Assembly: GCF_900091605.1 (NCBI RefSeq)
Contig: NZ_FMCQ01000002.1
Span: forward strand, 1-64,000
Source of the DNA: Micromonospora tulbaghiae
GTDB taxonomy: Bacteria > Actinomycetota > Actinomycetes > Mycobacteriales > Micromonosporaceae
Length of the DNA stretch: 64,000 bases
Direction of reading: 5' to 3'
Below, one piece after another: positions 36,450 through 45,227 of the stretch (position 1 is its first letter; each line of letters starts with the position of its first letter). The notes under the pieces are model-generated. The model was not told where the DNA came from. It did no database searches and was given only the letters and a program-made list of their open reading frames with translations. The position numbers and the translations under genes are program-made.

Positions 36450-37199
36450 TCAGTTCCAGGTGATCGTGGCCCGTGTCCGCCAGAGATCCAAGACGGCCGC
36501 GTCCCCGCGTAGGTCAAGGCGTTCGGTCCCGCTCCGGTTCCACAACAACAGGTAGAGCTCCGATGCAGTTCCCACGATGGTCAGCTGGGCCGGCATCTCA
36601 CCGGCGACCAGGCGGCGTCCGGCCGGCTCGATGTGGAAGGTCCATCCCGCGTCGATATCAGTGGGCACCAGGGCCATGCTGAGGGGTGGATCGGCCACCA
36701 GACGCCCACCGGGCCGGCCGAAGAAGCCGCTGAGTAGTTCCTCGATGCCGTCGGCGGCGAAGGACGGGTCCCAGTACGGAACCGTGGAGACGGCCGACTC
36801 GGCATCGGCGCGGTGTACTGCGGTCTCGTGAGCCTGCCGCCGTGCCCAGAACGCCAACGGCGAGGGTGCGGGCAGAAACGTCCAACACTCGACGCTCTCG
36901 TCAGCCGCTGCCAGCGTGTCCACGAGTGCGCGGTGGCTCTCCCGATACCGGTCCAGCAGTTCGTCGTCATCGACTGCGACGAAGAACTCCGCCTCTTCCC
37001 GAGTGGAGAAAGGCTGACGGCGTCCCGTGATCACGTGGGCCATGGCCCAGCGATGGATACCGCCGACATGGCGCAGTAGATCACGGACCTGCCATCCAGG
37101 GCAGGTGGGCGCGAGTGCGTCCATTCCCGCCCGGTCCGCCGCCTCTGCCAGTCGGACGCCTTCCTCATCCAGCGCGGCAATGTGCTCGGCGATACGCAT
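36450..37199 (-). CDS. Maleylpyruvate isomerase / mycothiol-dependent DinB-superfamily protein
   Basis: The protein is 249 residues. The N-terminal domain carries the family pattern APTCPGWQVRDLLRHVGGIHRWAMAHV, in which the His and Asp near the CPGW-D-LxxH segment form the metal site. A second cluster, RRQAHETAVHRADAE, gives the remaining His residues. A C-terminal SCP2-like domain follows, ending in YLLLWNRSG. Family members are mycothiol-dependent S-transferases or isomerases found almost only in actinobacteria. The substrate is unknown. It stands alone, with the 7-bp tandem repeat upstream. Confidence 0.82.
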   Translation of the reverse strand: MRIAEHIAALDEEGVRLAEAADRAGMDALAPTCPGWQVRDLLRHVGGIHRWAMAHVITGRRQPFSTREEAEFFVAVDDDELLDRYRESHRALVDTLAAADESVECWTFLPAPSPLAFWARRQAHETAVHRADAESAVSTVPYWDPSFAADGIEELLSGFFGRPGGRLVADPPLSMALVPTDIDAGWTFHIEPAGRRLVAGEMPAQLTIVGTASELYLLLWNRSGTERLDLRGDAAVLDLWRTRATITWN

Positions 37200-37383
37200 G
37201 ACGGGAGCGTCCCACGCGCCACCTGCCCTCCGCCAGACGGGCGTCGTGCCATGGATGGCTACTCCTTTGCCGCGCTCCGCGTGGCTGTGCAGCAGTTGGA
37301 AGGTCGGTGTCGGCTGGGCCTTTCGGGAGCCCTGCTCAAGAATGAGCGGGCTTGCAGGCCTGGGCGGAGCTCATGCCGTTCCT

Positions 37384-37481
37384 CCGCAGCCCGCAGCCCG
37401 CAGCCCGCAGCCCGCAGCCCGCAGCCCGCAGCCCGCAGCCCGCAGCCCGCAGCCCGCAGCCCGCAGCCCGCAGCCCGCAGC
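37384..37481. repeat. Tandem repeat, 14 perfect copies of the 7-mer ccgcagc
   Basis: Fourteen uninterrupted copies of ccgcagc run from 37384 to 37481, followed by one altered copy (ccgcggc, 37482-37488). The array lies in the gap between the divergent isomerase-family gene (ends 37199) and the CBM2 protein gene (starts 37562), about 80 bases upstream of the latter. The unit is not a multiple of three. No gene is supported in the rest of 37200-37561. Confidence 0.95.
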
Positions 37482-37561
37482 CCGCGGCACCGCGGTATTG
37501 ACAGACCGTGCCCCGGCCGCTGAGGCTGTGTGAAGCGATACGTATCGATGGATGCGGGGGC

Positions 37562-39196
37562 ATGATGCGACGCAGGATCCTCGCGCTGGCCACGGCCGCC
37601 GCGGTCGTCGTCGGCGGGGCCATGACGATGGTGCTGGGGCCGGCCTACGCCGCGACGGCGTGCACGGTGGACTACAAGATCACCCGGGAGTGGTCCAGCG
37701 GCTTCTGGGCCGAGCTCACCGTCACCAACCTGGGCTCGCCCGTCACCGACTGGTGGCTCCGGTTCCGGCAGGCCAACGGCCAAACGATCACCATGGGCCT
37801 CGACCGGCTGCCGGACGGATACACGCTCGGCAGCGGCGAGTTGTACCCGGTGACCATGCTCCGCCCGCCGGCGGGGTCCACGCTGCCGACCGGCGCCTCG
37901 GTGACGGTGCGGTTCGGCGGCAACTTCCGGGGCGCCGACCCCGAGCCGACCGACTGGGTGTTGAGCGGCCAGCCGTGCAACGCGGACGTCGCCAGCCCGA
38001 CCGGCTCGTCGCCGCCGGCGGCCTCGGGGAGCCCGCAGCCCAGCCCGCTGCCGGGAGGGCCGTCGGTGGCGCTCACCTCGCCCCTGCCCAACGACTTCTT
38101 CGCCGCGCCGGGCGTCATCCCGATCCGTGCGGAGGTCACGGCGGCGGCCGGCCGGCGGATCGAGCGGGTCGAGTTCCGGGAGCGCGGCACGTTGCTCGCC
38201 GTGGACACCACCGCGCCGTACGCGTTCGACTGGCGCGGTGTGCCGCCGAACAGCGGTACCCGCGTCACCGCCACCGCCTACGACAGCGGTGGCGCCCAGG
38301 CCACCGCCGAGGTCCGCGGCGTCCGGGTGCTCCCGCCGCCGGCGCCCGGTGCCGCACCCGCGCTGAAGGCGTTCGGCAACCGCATCCTCACGGTCACCGC
38401 CGACCCGAGGCCGTACCGGCCACGCGGAATCGTCCGGTCGGCCGTGCCCGGCGAATGCGCGTGGGGACCGATCCGCTGGGACGGCCCGGTCGACGACGCG
38501 TCCGTAGGCGCGCTGCGGGCCCGCGGCGTCAACGCGGTGCGGATCGTGCTGAGCGACGCCTGCTACGTCTACACCGGCAGCCCTGCCGACAGGCATAACC
38601 GCGTCGGCTACCTCGACGAGGCGGCCCTGTACGTCGACCGGCTCGTCCGGGCCGGCATCACACCCGTCGTGTCGCTGCACCAGAGCGACGTTCTCGCCAC
38701 CCGCTCTTTCTGGAGCGCGGCGGCGGAGGTGTTCGGCGACGACAACGCAGTCGTCTTCGACATCTCGTCCTACGACTTCCCGGCGGCCGGTGGCGCAGAT
38801 CCCGCGGTGGTCTGGACCTGCTGGCGCGACGGCGGCACCGCGTGCGCCGACGCCGGCCTGCCGACCTTCGGCGTGCAGGAGCAGATTCGCCTGCTTCGCG
38901 TCCAGGGCTCGTTCAACCTGGTCCTCGCCGCCGGGATCGACGGCGGCAACGACCTGCGCCGGTGGCTGGAATACCGCCCGGCCGACCCGGACGGCCGCAG
39001 CGTGGCCGCCGCCTGGCGCGTCGACGACCGCTCGGCCTGCGCCACGCCGGCCTGCTGGCGGTCGACCCTGCTCCCGGTCGCCGCCCAGGTACCGCTGATC
39101 GCCACCGACGTCAGCGCCGGCTCGGCGGGGCCGACGTTCGTGCCGCGGACGGTCACCTGGCTCGACCAGCACGGCATCGGCCACCTGCGCCGGTGA
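37562..39196 (+). CDS. Secreted CBM2 protein with an inactive GH5-like domain
   Basis: The protein is 544 residues from the ATG at 37562 (a second ATG follows at once). A Sec signal peptide (MMRRRILALATAAAVVVGG...AYA) leads into a cellulose-binding CBM2: ACTVDYKITREWSSGFWAEL, then VTDWWLRF and LSGQPCN, with a Cys pair. A Pro/Ser linker and an Ig-like domain (about 180-260) follow, then a C-terminal domain of GH5 cellulase type (IVRSAVPGEC, INAVRIVLSD-like pattern, VVFDIS, PLIATDV). The GH5 acid/base segment NEP is replaced by SSYDF, and the nucleophile segment TEFG by TDVSA, so both catalytic Glu are missing. It probably binds cellulose or mannan without cutting it. Confidence 0.8.
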   Translation: MMRRRILALATAAAVVVGGAMTMVLGPAYAATACTVDYKITREWSSGFWAELTVTNLGSPVTDWWLRFRQANGQTITMGLDRLPDGYTLGSGELYPVTMLRPPAGSTLPTGASVTVRFGGNFRGADPEPTDWVLSGQPCNADVASPTGSSPPAASGSPQPSPLPGGPSVALTSPLPNDFFAAPGVIPIRAEVTAAAGRRIERVEFRERGTLLAVDTTAPYAFDWRGVPPNSGTRVTATAYDSGGAQATAEVRGVRVLPPPAPGAAPALKAFGNRILTVTADPRPYRPRGIVRSAVPGECAWGPIRWDGPVDDASVGALRARGVNAVRIVLSDACYVYTGSPADRHNRVGYLDEAALYVDRLVRAGITPVVSLHQSDVLATRSFWSAAAEVFGDDNAVVFDISSYDFPAAGGADPAVVWTCWRDGGTACADAGLPTFGVQEQIRLLRVQGSFNLVLAAGIDGGNDLRRWLEYRPADPDGRSVAAAWRVDDRSACATPACWRSTLLPVAAQVPLIATDVSAGSAGPTFVPRTVTWLDQHGIGHLRR

Positions 39197-39246
39197 CCGG
39201 TCGGGGGTGAGCCACACCGACAGCCGCGCGTCCGTGAGCTGGGCGC

Positions 39247-39269
39247 GACCGCGCGGAATCCGTGCGGTC
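39247..39269. terminator. Bidirectional hairpin between convergent genes
   Basis: A 10-bp stem (39247-39256 with 39260-39269, one G-U pair) with a 3-base loop sits between two convergent genes that end at 39196 and 39355. It could serve both. The rest of the 158-bp gap shows nothing else. Confidence 0.55.
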
Positions 39270-39354
39270 CGGCACGCCCGCTGCCGCAGGCGATCTTCCG
39301 GGTGCGGGATCTCGGGCACACCGCAGGGGTGGGGCTCTTCCGGGAAGGGGTCCG

Positions 39355-40896
39355 TCAGGCGGTCGTACGCGACCACTGCTGGTTGGCGCCGGTGTTGCAC
39401 GTGTACTGCTTGAGGACGACTCCGTCTGCGGTGGATGCGGCCGGTACGTCCACGCATTTGCCGCTGTGTCGTGCCCGCAGCTGGAAGTAGCTGCCGTTGG
39501 CGACGATCTGGAACTGCTGATTGCTGCCGGTGCCACAGGTGTACTGGATCAGCTCGGCGCCGTCGGCGGTGGACGCGCTCACCACGTCGAGGCACTTCCC
39601 GCTGTTGCGGCTGACGAGGCGCCAGTAGCCGCTGCCGGCGTCCTGGAACTGCCACTGCTGCCACGCATTGCCGTTGTACGTGTACTGGCCGACGCGCGCG
39701 CCGTTGTCGGTGTTCGGTTGTTGGACGTCCATGGCCTTGCCGCTGTGCCGCACGGTGATCCGGTAGAACGTTCCCGTCGACGGCGGGGGCGTCGTGGGGC
39801 CACCCCCGATGGTGTCGCCCCACCCGTACCGGATCTGGTCGGCGCCGGAGGTGTTGCGGACGGTCAGGTTGAGGTCGGTGCCGCTACCGCTGAGCGAGTA
39901 CATCGAGTACCAGTCGTAGCCGATGGTGCCGGGCTTTCCGCCGAGGGCGGGCCAGTAGGTGCCGCCCATCCGGTTGTCGCGCATGACCTGGGCCATGGCG
40001 CGGATGTGGCGGACGAAGTTGTCGGTGCTGTTCGCGTCGGCGTAGTTGCGGCCGTCGTTCATGGGTGCGCCGAACTCGGTGGCGACCGCCCGCGACGCGC
40101 AGTTGCCGAGGCGGGTCTGGATGTGGCTCCGGAAGGCGTCGTAGGTCATCTCGCCGTAGAAGAAGGCGTAGTGGTGGAAGGACAGCAGCGTCGAGGCGAA
40201 GCGGGTGTCGTTGCAGACGTCCCGCAGGTCCTGGCTGAACCCGGTGCCCCCGACGAGCACCCGGCTGGGCGCCGCCGAGTAGTGGTAGCTGAGCCAGTTG
40301 GCCGCGACGTCGCGCCACTCGGTCGAGCTGTAACCGTGGGGCTCGTTCATCGGCTCGAAGTAGACGTTGGGGTTCGAGCCGTACGTGTTGGTCACCGTGG
40401 ACCACATCGCGTTCCACGCGGCGAGGTTCGTGATCCTGCCGCCGGAGGCGGCGCCGTCCTCCCAGTAGGCGAGGATGACCTTGAACCCGCGGGCGGTGGC
40501 GGCGTCGACGGCGCCTCGGTAGGCCTCCCACCACGCCGTCCCGACCGTGTGGGTGTTGATGGGCAGCCGGACGGTGTTGACGCCCATGGTGGAAGCCATG
40601 TCGTCATAGAGGGCGTTGGCCTTGGCCCGGACCGTCGCGTTGCTGTCGGAGGAGCTCAGGCCCTGCACGACGAGAGGGCCGGTGCTGAAGTTGTCACCCA
40701 GCACGGCCCAGTTCATGCCTCGGAACTGGTTCGTGGCGGCAACGGCCGGCGCCGACATGACGACGACGCCGCCACCCATCGCCGTCATGGCGGCCACCAG
40801 CACGATCAGCAGCCGGCGAATCGACCGGGTGCTCGGCGACGGTCCGGCTGCGTGGGCCCGCGGCGACGTGGTCCGCGTCGAGAATTGGTCAGTCAC
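39355..40896 (-). CDS. Secreted GH5 glycoside hydrolase with C-terminal ricin-type (CBM13) domain
   Basis: The protein is 513 residues from a GTG at 40894-40896, behind agagagg. An Arg-rich N-region and a hydrophobic stretch ending AVAATN form the signal peptide. The catalytic domain (about 55-375) has the GH5 acid/base Glu in YFEPMNEPHG and the nucleophile Glu in AVATEFGAP. A Thr/Pro linker leads to a beta-trefoil ricin domain with three repeats (SGKAMDV, SGKCLDV, SGKCVDV, each with a QxW). GH5 covers cellulases, mannanases and others; subfamily cannot be set by eye. A LacI-type palindrome lies 72 bases upstream. Confidence 0.9.
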   Translation of the reverse strand: MTDQFSTRTTSPRAHAAGPSPSTRSIRRLLIVLVAAMTAMGGGVVVMSAPAVAATNQFRGMNWAVLGDNFSTGPLVVQGLSSSDSNATVRAKANALYDDMASTMGVNTVRLPINTHTVGTAWWEAYRGAVDAATARGFKVILAYWEDGAASGGRITNLAAWNAMWSTVTNTYGSNPNVYFEPMNEPHGYSSTEWRDVAANWLSYHYSAAPSRVLVGGTGFSQDLRDVCNDTRFASTLLSFHHYAFFYGEMTYDAFRSHIQTRLGNCASRAVATEFGAPMNDGRNYADANSTDNFVRHIRAMAQVMRDNRMGGTYWPALGGKPGTIGYDWYSMYSLSGSGTDLNLTVRNTSGADQIRYGWGDTIGGGPTTPPPSTGTFYRITVRHSGKAMDVQQPNTDNGARVGQYTYNGNAWQQWQFQDAGSGYWRLVSRNSGKCLDVVSASTADGAELIQYTCGTGSNQQFQIVANGSYFQLRARHSGKCVDVPAASTADGVVLKQYTCNTGANQQWSRTTA

Positions 40897-40967
40897 CGGT
40901 CTGGCCTCTCTGGGTTCGGATCAGACTGGTCGACGAAGCCCCTGCTGCTCGTCGGGAGCCCAGCTTC

Positions 40968-40979
40968 GTTAGCGCTAAC
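40968..40979 (-). promoter_or_regulatory. Palindromic operator gttagcgctaac upstream of the GH5 gene
   Basis: A perfect 12-bp palindrome with the central GCGC-type step typical of LacI-family operators sits 72 bases before the GH5 start. Half-site-like tgttagcg recurs at about 41109. The whole gap 40897-41240 is less GC-rich than average and should hold the GH5 promoter and that of the sigma-factor gene. No gene is seen in it. Confidence 0.6.
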
Positions 40980-41240
40980 ATCGCTGACTCGCGCTCGATC
41001 CGGAGGGCTTCGCGGTCTGGACGTAGTTGCGTGCCATCAGGCAGCTCCGGCGCCTCTCGCCGGGGCGAGCAGATGTGTTCTGGTTGTTAAGTGCGCGTTG
41101 CAGACAAGTGTTAGCGGTCTCACCGGGAGAGTCAAGGAATCGACCAAGGTCGTTCCCTCTGTGTCCTGGCCCACCGGTCCCCGCCGGTGGGGAGCAGAGA
41201 CCAGGCACCCGGGACGGTGCCCGGCACTAGATTGAGGCGG

Positions 41241-42314
41241 GTGAGCCAGGGCGAACCATCGGCGGAGGCCGGTCCGTCGGGCGAGGACGTGACGGCGACG
41301 CTGCTGGCAGCGGCGCGTGCGGGCGACGGCGCGGCCTTCAGTCGTCTGGTCGCACCCCTGCGGGACGAGCTGCGTGCGCACTGCTACCGGATGCTCGGTT
41401 CCTTCCACGACGCGGAGGACGCGGTCCAGGACACCATGGACCGGGCATGGCGAGCAGTCGGCCGGTTCGAGGGGCATGGGTCGATCCGGCCGTGGCTCTA
41501 CCGGATCGCCACCAACCGGGCACTGTCTCTCATCCACTCGCGCGGGCGGCGTGAACTGCCGACCGATTTCACCGCCCCGGGCGTGTCCCGGGCCGAGGTG
41601 ACCTGGCTCGAACCGTATCCGGACCGCCTTGCGGCCCCGTCCACCGCACGGGATCCGGAGACCCACGCGATGGCGAGGGAGACCATGGAACTCGCGTTCG
41701 TCGCCGCGTTGCAGCATCTGCCGCCGCGGCAACGTGCCGTTCTGCTGCTGCGTGACGTTCTCGGCTACTCCGCCGAGGAGACCGCCGGGATGCTGGTCAC
41801 CACCGTCGCCGCGGTCAACAGCGCGATGCAGCGGGCCCGCCGGATCGTCGCCGGGCTGACGCCGTCGAACAGTCAGCAGCGGATCCTCGCCGACGTGGGC
41901 GACGCGGGGCAGCGGGAGGTGGCCAGGCGGTACGCCGCGGCGTGGGAGTCCGGTGACGTCGAGACGATCGTGGCGATGCTGACGGAGGACGCGCGGTACT
42001 CGATGCCGCCGCTGACCGTCTGGTACGAGGGCCATGAGCAGATCCGCGGTTTCCTGGCCGAGGTGACGGGTGGGCGGAGGTGGCGGTTCCTGGCGACGAG
42101 TGCCAACGGGCAGCTCGCGTTCGGTACGTACCTGTGGAACGACGCGGCTGCCGCCTACCTGCCGGCGGGGCTGGACCTGCTCGTGCTGCGGGGGCGCCGG
42201 GTGGCCGAGGTCGTCTCGTTCCTCGACGCGCGCCTGCCCGCCTTCGACCTACCGGATCGGCTGCCGGAAAATTCGCGTGGAGGCGATGAGTTCGCGGTTC
42301 GGCCGGGGTTGTAG
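41241..42314 (+). CDS. ECF RNA polymerase sigma factor with C-terminal SnoaL-like domain
   Basis: The protein is 357 residues from the GTG at 41241 (an ATG at 41187 in frame lacks an SD). Sigma region 2 has LVAPLRDELRAHCYRMLGS and DAEDAVQDTMDRAWRAVGRF; region 4 has LPPRQRAVLLLRDVLGYSAEETA and VNSAMQRARR. Residues 230-345 are an NTF2/SnoaL fold (RYAAAWESGDVETIVAMLTED...YEGHEQIRGFLAEV). This is the SigJ/SigG-like class in which the C-terminal domain replaces a classical anti-sigma factor. The next gene, 38 bases on, encodes two further SnoaL-like domains and is likely co-transcribed. Confidence 0.9.
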   Translation: MSQGEPSAEAGPSGEDVTATLLAAARAGDGAAFSRLVAPLRDELRAHCYRMLGSFHDAEDAVQDTMDRAWRAVGRFEGHGSIRPWLYRIATNRALSLIHSRGRRELPTDFTAPGVSRAEVTWLEPYPDRLAAPSTARDPETHAMARETMELAFVAALQHLPPRQRAVLLLRDVLGYSAEETAGMLVTTVAAVNSAMQRARRIVAGLTPSNSQQRILADVGDAGQREVARRYAAAWESGDVETIVAMLTEDARYSMPPLTVWYEGHEQIRGFLAEVTGGRRWRFLATSANGQLAFGTYLWNDAAAAYLPAGLDLLVLRGRRVAEVVSFLDARLPAFDLPDRLPENSRGGDEFAVRPGL

Positions 42315-42352
42315 TCCTGACGGGTTCACCAGCCACGAAGGGCAGAGCCGAC

Positions 42353-43204
42353 ATGCCGAGCAACGAAGAACAGATCCGGACCCTGGTCGAGCGCTGGGCC
42401 GCTGCGGTTCATGACGGGGACCTCGCCGGCGTCCTGGCCGACCATGCCGAGGACATGGTGATGTTCGACGTGCCACCGCCGTACGAGGGCGTGCGCGGGT
42501 TGGCCGCCTACCGGGAGATCTGGCCGCCGTTCTTCAGGTGGCAGGCGCAGGGCGCGTCGTTCGAGATCGAGTCGCTGGACGTCGTCGCCGGCGAGGACGT
42601 CGCCTTCGCGTACGCGCTCCTGCGCTGCGGTACGGCGGCCGACCTCGCCGCACGTCCGTCGGACCGCCTGCGGCTGACGTTCGGCCTGCGCAGGCGGGAG
42701 GGCCGGTGGGTCGTCACCCACGAACACCACTCCTTCCCGCTGGCCGATCCCGCCGCCGAGCCGACCCTGGACGCGACCACCGCCGAGGCGGAGGTGCGCC
42801 GGCTCCACCAGCGCTGGTTCGAGGGCACCGCGGCCAAGGACCTCGATGCCCTGATGGATGCGGTCGCCGATGACGTGGTCTCGTACGAGCACGACCAGCC
42901 GCTGCGACACGTCGGCGTGAACGCGGTCCGTGAGGTCTGCGCGGCGGGTCTGGCGGCGTCAGGTGACGGATCAGTCGCCTGGGACGTGCCCGACCTGACG
43001 ATCGTGGTCGACGGGGACCTCGCCGTCGCGTGGGGCCTCAACCGCGTCTCGGTTCGCCCGGACGGGGGTCCGCCGATCGAGAGCTGGTCCCGGGGCACCC
43101 GGGTCTTCCAGCGACGCGACGGGGCCTGGCTGATGACCCACCAGCACCTCTCCTACCCGTACGACCCCTCGTCGGGGGAGGCACGGACGGATCTGCGCCC
43201 GTAG
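42353..43204 (+). CDS. Double SnoaL-like (NTF2 superfamily) protein
   Basis: The protein is 283 residues with two consecutive NTF2-like domains. The first (about 1-135) begins EEQIRTLVERWAAAVHDGDL, has VMFDVPPPYEGV and ends GRWVVTHEHHSFP. The second (about 140-275) begins AEAEVRRLHQRWFEGTAAKDLDALM, has VVSYEHDQPLRHVG and ends GAWLMTHQHLSYPYD. The near-parallel endings suggest duplication. No catalytic residues can be named. It follows an ECF sigma factor that itself carries a SnoaL domain, so it may be a target or ligand-sensing partner of that sigma factor. Confidence 0.85.
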   Translation: MPSNEEQIRTLVERWAAAVHDGDLAGVLADHAEDMVMFDVPPPYEGVRGLAAYREIWPPFFRWQAQGASFEIESLDVVAGEDVAFAYALLRCGTAADLAARPSDRLRLTFGLRRREGRWVVTHEHHSFPLADPAAEPTLDATTAEAEVRRLHQRWFEGTAAKDLDALMDAVADDVVSYEHDQPLRHVGVNAVREVCAAGLAASGDGSVAWDVPDLTIVVDGDLAVAWGLNRVSVRPDGGPPIESWSRGTRVFQRRDGAWLMTHQHLSYPYDPSSGEARTDLRP

Positions 43205-43313
43205 CGGCGCGGGCACGACGTCGCACACCGAGCCGTCCATCGACGTTCATCCAACAGTTCGGAGTGCGTAAGCTCCGCACGGTCGGATCTGGGGAACCTA
43301 CGGAGGAGGTTCC

Positions 43314-44474
43314 ATGGATCGTCGAGCGATGTTGCGGGCCACTGTTGTCGGTGCGGGCGCCCTCGCCCTGCCGTTCACGGCGTGGTCGGCCGCGTACGGA
43401 GCCCCGGCGCAGAACGCGGCGGGGCCCTACGGTGGGCTTCAGGCCGCCGACGCCAACGGCATCCAGTTGCCGGCCGGGTTCACCAGCTCGATCGTCGCGC
43501 GTTCCCGTCGGACGGTGCCGGGGACGTCGTACACCTGGCACGACGCTCCGGACGGCGGCGCCGTGTTCCCGAACGGCTCCGGCTGGATCTACGTGTCGAA
43601 CTCCGAGGTGGCGGCCGGTGCGGGCGGCGGCGCCTCGCGTCTCGTCTTCAACTCCGCCGGTGCCGTGGTCGGGGCGTCGCGGATCCTCTCCGGCACCGAC
43701 AGCAACTGCGCCGGGGGCAAGACGCCGTGGAACACCTGGCTCTCCTGCGAGGAGGTGTCCCTGGGCCGGGTCTTCGAGACGTACCCGCTCGGCGGGACCG
43801 CCGTGGCGCGTCCCGCGATGGGCCGGTTCAAGCACGAGGCGGCCGCGGCCGACCCGGTCCGCCGGGTCGTCTACCTGACCGAGGACGAGACCGACGGCAA
43901 GTTCTACCGCTTCGTGCCGGCCACCTGGGGCGACCTGTCCGCCGGAACCCTCCAGGTCTTCCGCGCCGGCACGGCCACCTCCGGCACGTTCACCTGGGCC
44001 ACGGTGCCCGACCCGGACGGCTCACCCACGCCCACGCGGCAGCAGGTGTCCGGCGCGAAGACGTTCAACGGCGGCGAGGGCTGCCACTACGCGGACGACA
44101 CCGTCTGGTTCACCACGAAGGGCGACAACCGCGTGTGGCAGGTCAACCTGGCCGCCGGCACGTACGAACTCGCCTACGACGACAACCTGGTCAGCCCCGG
44201 CACCGCTCCGCTGACCGGCGTCGACAACATCACCGGGTCCACGGCCGGTGACCTGTACGTCGCCGAGGATGGCGGCAACATGGAGATCTGCATGATCACG
44301 CCGGACGACAAGATCTCCGTCTTCCTGCGGATCACCGGACAGAGCGGTTCGGAGATCACCGGGCCGGCGTTCACCCCGGCGGGGGACCGGCTGTACTTCT
44401 CGTCGCAACGCGGCACGACCGGCTCGTCCTCCGGCGGCATCACCTACTGCGTCACCGGGCCGTTCCGCCGATGA
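43314..44474 (+). CDS. Tat-exported PhoX-like (DUF839) phosphatase
   Basis: The protein is 386 residues. It starts MDRRAMLRATVVGAGALALP, a twin-arginine signal with hydrophobic core and AYGAPA cleavage area. The mature part shows the PhoX/DUF839 beta-propeller pattern: TPWNTWLSCEE, GRFKHEAAAADP, VYLTEDETDGKFYRF, FNGGEGCHYAD and LYVAEDGGNMEI. PhoX enzymes are calcium- and iron-dependent alkaline phosphatases; the acidic CEE, HE and EDE motifs correspond to the metal-binding segments. An SD precedes the ATG and a strong hairpin follows the gene. Confidence 0.85.
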   Translation: MDRRAMLRATVVGAGALALPFTAWSAAYGAPAQNAAGPYGGLQAADANGIQLPAGFTSSIVARSRRTVPGTSYTWHDAPDGGAVFPNGSGWIYVSNSEVAAGAGGGASRLVFNSAGAVVGASRILSGTDSNCAGGKTPWNTWLSCEEVSLGRVFETYPLGGTAVARPAMGRFKHEAAAADPVRRVVYLTEDETDGKFYRFVPATWGDLSAGTLQVFRAGTATSGTFTWATVPDPDGSPTPTRQQVSGAKTFNGGEGCHYADDTVWFTTKGDNRVWQVNLAAGTYELAYDDNLVSPGTAPLTGVDNITGSTAGDLYVAEDGGNMEICMITPDDKISVFLRITGQSGSEITGPAFTPAGDRLYFSSQRGTTGSSSGGITYCVTGPFRR

Positions 44475-44509
44475 CCGGCTCCCGGCGCCGCTGACCGGCG
44501 CCGGCCGCC

Positions 44510-44549
44510 CGGCGAGGGACGCCCGGCCTTCACCGGGCGCCCCTCGCCG
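44510..44549. terminator. Strong hairpin terminator after the PhoX-like gene
   Basis: A 17-bp stem (44510-44526 with 44533-44549) with one A-C mismatch and a 6-base loop (ccttca) begins 36 bases after the PhoX-like stop codon. Confidence 0.75.
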
Positions 44550-44695
44550 ACGCGCTCCGTCGGGACGACCGGTCAGACCGCGCGGTGCGCGCCTCGGTCA
44601 GCGCGCACAGGCAGTACGCCGCGAAGCCGCGCACGATCACAGGCAGCAGGCCGCCGCGACGGCGCCTGGAGGGCTGCGGCCCGCGTCGTGATCCA

Positions 44696-44926
44696 ATGAC
44701 GCGCATGGTTCTCCAGCGGATCGCCGCCGGCCTCCTGTTGCTGATCGGGTTTCTGGCGATGGCGGCCTCGCACACCTTCCCGTTCCTCGACGATCTCTCC
44801 GAACCGGCCGAGGTCGCGGTCGCGATCGGGGGCGCGGCGTGCCTGTCGGCGGGGGTGTGGCTGTGGTTGCGCAAGCCGGCGGACCGGTCGTCCGCGCCCT
44901 CGGCCGGCGACGGTGAGAGCCCGTGA
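44696..44926 (+). CDS. Small two-helix membrane protein
   Basis: The protein is 76 residues from the ATG at 44696 (ATG 44705 is the alternative). Two hydrophobic segments (IAAGLLLLIGFLAMAA and VAIGGAACLSAGVWLWL) are joined by a short acidic loop, with a charged Ser/Asp tail. No family is recognised. It lies between a terminator and another small gene and is read in the same direction as both neighbours. Confidence 0.55.
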   Translation: MTRMVLQRIAAGLLLLIGFLAMAASHTFPFLDDLSEPAEVAVAIGGAACLSAGVWLWLRKPADRSSAPSAGDGESP

Positions 44927-45056
44927 CGGCGCATGCGTCGAGGGCAGCAGAGGGCCGGCGCGACAGCCGGAAGATCGGCGGGCGGGCGCGCCGCCCGGGA
45001 AAGCCGGCGAGCGCGCTCGGCGGGCGGTCCGGGCGGTGGCGTCGGATACTGGGCCG

Positions 45057-45227
45057 ATGACCAACCCCGACCTCGATCCCGAGGTGTACCCGCCGATCGA
45101 CCCGCGTGAGGACGTGCCGGACGACCCCGGCGAACTCCTCCCGGACACGCCCGGCGAACTGCCCGAGGCGCCGGTCGAGCCGATGCCCGACGACGGGGAG
45201 CCCGGGGGCGTACCCGAACCGGCCTGA
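45057..45227 (+). CDS. Small acidic Pro/Asp/Glu-rich protein, hypothetical
   Basis: The protein is 56 residues, beginning MTNPDLDPEVYPPIDPRED and ending GGVPEPA. About a third is Asp and Glu and a quarter Pro, with repeated PDxPGEL units (DDPGELLPDTPGELPEAP). Third codon positions are almost all G or C, which supports coding. The function is unknown and the protein is probably unstructured. Confidence 0.5.
   Translation: MTNPDLDPEVYPPIDPREDVPDDPGELLPDTPGELPEAPVEPMPDDGEPGGVPEPA

Noticed and set aside
37384..37488. CRISPR array
   Set aside because: The 7-bp units are directly contiguous with no spacers, and no cas genes are nearby.
37508..37561. Upstream start of the CBM2 protein
   Set aside because: The extension precedes a good signal peptide and has no SD.
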